NCBI GenBank assembly: GCA_963170055.1 | Contig: CAUJGJ010000188.1 | Coordinates: 800,171-864,170, forward strand | Source of the DNA: Halisarca cf. caerulea | Taxonomy: Eukaryota; Porifera; Demospongiae; Chondrillida; Halisarcidae | Direction of reading: 5' to 3' | Length of the DNA: 64,000 nucleotides | In this document: positions 59,101 to 64,000 of the stretch, in pieces | Numbering within the stretch: position 1 is the stretch's first letter | Layout: every line of letters starts with the position of its first letter | Program-made: the position numbers and the translations under genes | Notes under the pieces: generated by a model | What the model saw: the letters and a program-made list of their open reading frames with translations, nothing else | Databases searched by the model: none | Told to the model about the DNA's origin: nothing

Positions 59101-59987
59101 TGCAGTTGAGAACATGAGCTTTCTCAATGACATGCATCGTCATATGACTATATGCTAAGTATATATACATAGTCCAAAGGCCTGGATGGGAATTGTGTAT
59201 ATATTTGCATGACTGGATCTTCAATCCTTCTTTGAAAATAATCTGTCCTCATACCATGCATCGATCACTTAGTGTTCAACTTCCATCACCATACATCTGG
59301 TAAAGCAACATACTTCTCAGAAGATTCTCCAATGCATACTCCACAGGAAGAATTATACAACTGCTTTGATCTTCTCTTCACCTTCTCTTCAAGAAGTTAT
59401 ATCTCTAAAGAAATCCGAGTTGTATGACTATGGAATGCTCTCCTGCCCATATATTACTGAACTGTCATTCCACTTCAAGTATCACCTCATTATACTCTGT
59501 GGACAAGATTTGAGCAAAACTCTGAATATATATTGTCCTCAACGTTCAGCCACAATTGCAGCGATATCAATCTTATAATATACTAACAGTTAAATCAAAC
59601 TAAAGCATAGCTAAGTATGCTTGCTAAACATATAGTTTCAACACGTGCACTGTATAAAAGTGTCGACATTGTCATATCTTTACCAGCACCTTAAAAGCTC
59701 TAACTGACTTCTGATTCTCATCTGTAGATAGATCGTTCAGTTCGAGAGGTGGATTTGGACCAAGGCTAATTTGGATACGTAATTGAAATACAAAGGTTGA
59801 ATTTTCACTTATTCATTTACAAATAAATTCATGATGCTAACTGTTAGAATGCACATAAAATATACAGAATTCCAATAATTTCCACATATAGTTCATGTTC
59901 ATCAAACATACAAACCCACATCTCTAAACACAGACTGTACTGTACAAGCCATATGCACACTTGACAATGAATATTGACCCAATGCTG
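56160..59987. other. Gene-poor region, old repeats
   Basis: No exon chain with convincing motifs on either strand. CT-rich plus-strand sequence with short frames fills 57180-58900. Around 59400-59480 the plus strand reads EIRVV, stop, LWNAL, a possible remnant of the RVVRLWNALP motif seen at retroelement C-termini, followed by FHFKYHLI. Confidence 0.5.
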
Positions 59988-63534
<3,547 letters not shown>

Positions 63535-64000
63535 GACTTGCTTAGTTGATCTTGCCCACTAGTAGACGTGTTTGCCTGTCTTCATCGACCTTCAAGGGGT
63601 CGCGGTTTCCTAAAGCTTAAGATGCTATACCTATTACCTGTACCGTGTTCCGTGCGGACTTCCCTTTAGGGAAACCCCCTCTTTGAGTACCGCTCCCCTG
63701 GCGCCAGTTCACCTACTGATAACGCTTCAGAGCGTGCTTCTTCTTCGTTGATATTTCTAAGCTCCTTTTTGCAAAGCTGGAGGTATATATGTGCATGTCA
63801 AATTGGTGTACAATGCTGATCTATGGTTGTCTTTTTAGACATTTCAAGGTGTTTTTGTGCTCCGTCGAACCATAGTTTAGAGCCGGTGTCTATGGTTGAA
63901 CCCTTTGCCATGTAATTGTGTTTTGGAACAACAATAATTCCAAAGAACCTTCACTGAAGCTGCATGTGCTATTGTTGTGATTTCAGAATAGGCATGGCAT
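63535..64000. other. Upstream of NADH dehydrogenase, right edge
   Basis: Holds the 5' flank of the NADH dehydrogenase gene. No further coding sequence could be supported before the window ends. Confidence 0.5.

Noticed and set aside
59366..59578. Retroelement C-terminal fragment
   Set aside because: The EIRVV, stop, LWNAL resemblance is too short and broken to call as a feature by itself; mentioned only within the region note.

Overview
The window is nuclear DNA of an animal. The genes are split into many short exons with GT/AG introns. There are long (CA)n, (GT)n and (AT)n microsatellites, many inverted-repeat (MITE-like) elements, an LTR retrotransposon and relics of several reverse transcriptases. 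MED13, ASH2L and RPLP2 homologues fix it as a eukaryote with metazoan-type Mediator and COMPASS subunits. A type II NADH dehydrogenase, THAP and P2X7-type zinc domains inside a mobile element, and compact low-GC genes suggest an early-branching animal, possibly a sponge. That species-level guess is weak.

Layout. 1-9464 (-): N-terminal and middle exons of a Mediator subunit 13 homologue, continuing past the left edge. 10112-11131 (+): single-exon multi-pass membrane protein, probably TLC-like, divergent from MED13. 11132-15598: intergenic block dominated by a 2.6-kb TTAA-flanked element (12891-15526). It carries a THAP-like exon, an oppositely oriented P2X7-C-like zinc domain, two nested MITEs and a long hairpin. 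15599-21504 and 24528-27611 (+): two tandem AKR7-type aldo-keto reductase genes with identical 11-exon structure (329 codons each), separated by an antisense reverse-transcriptase relic. 28350-29309 (-): RPLP2. 29456-34702 (+): ASH2L, 16 exons, 489 codons, divergent from RPLP2 with 146 bp between start codons. 36682-39282 and upstream (-): a multi-exon gene I do not recognise. 40455-46000 (+): a 12-exon Lys/His-rich nuclear protein resembling plant SCI1, 340 codons. 47075-50009 (-): Ty3/gypsy-type retrotransposon with intact 5' LTR and 5-bp target duplication but no integrase and almost no 3' LTR. 50356-53559 (-): secreted endonuclease/exonuclease/phosphatase-fold protein. 53560-56160: (AT)n tract and a non-LTR-type reverse transcriptase relic (+). 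56160-59987: gene-poor, old repeats. 59988-63534 (-): alternative NADH dehydrogenase (NDH-2), 8 exons, 433 codons, complete.

The genes are not an operon and share no pathway. MED13 and ASH2L act in transcription and chromatin, RPLP2 in translation, AKR7 in aldehyde detoxification and NDH-2 in mitochondrial electron transport. Several pairs are head-to-head (MED13/TLC-like, RPLP2/ASH2L, unknown/SCI1-like) and probably share bidirectional promoters. Exon borders were placed by eye from reading frame, splice consensus and remembered family sequence. No alignment or expression data were available.
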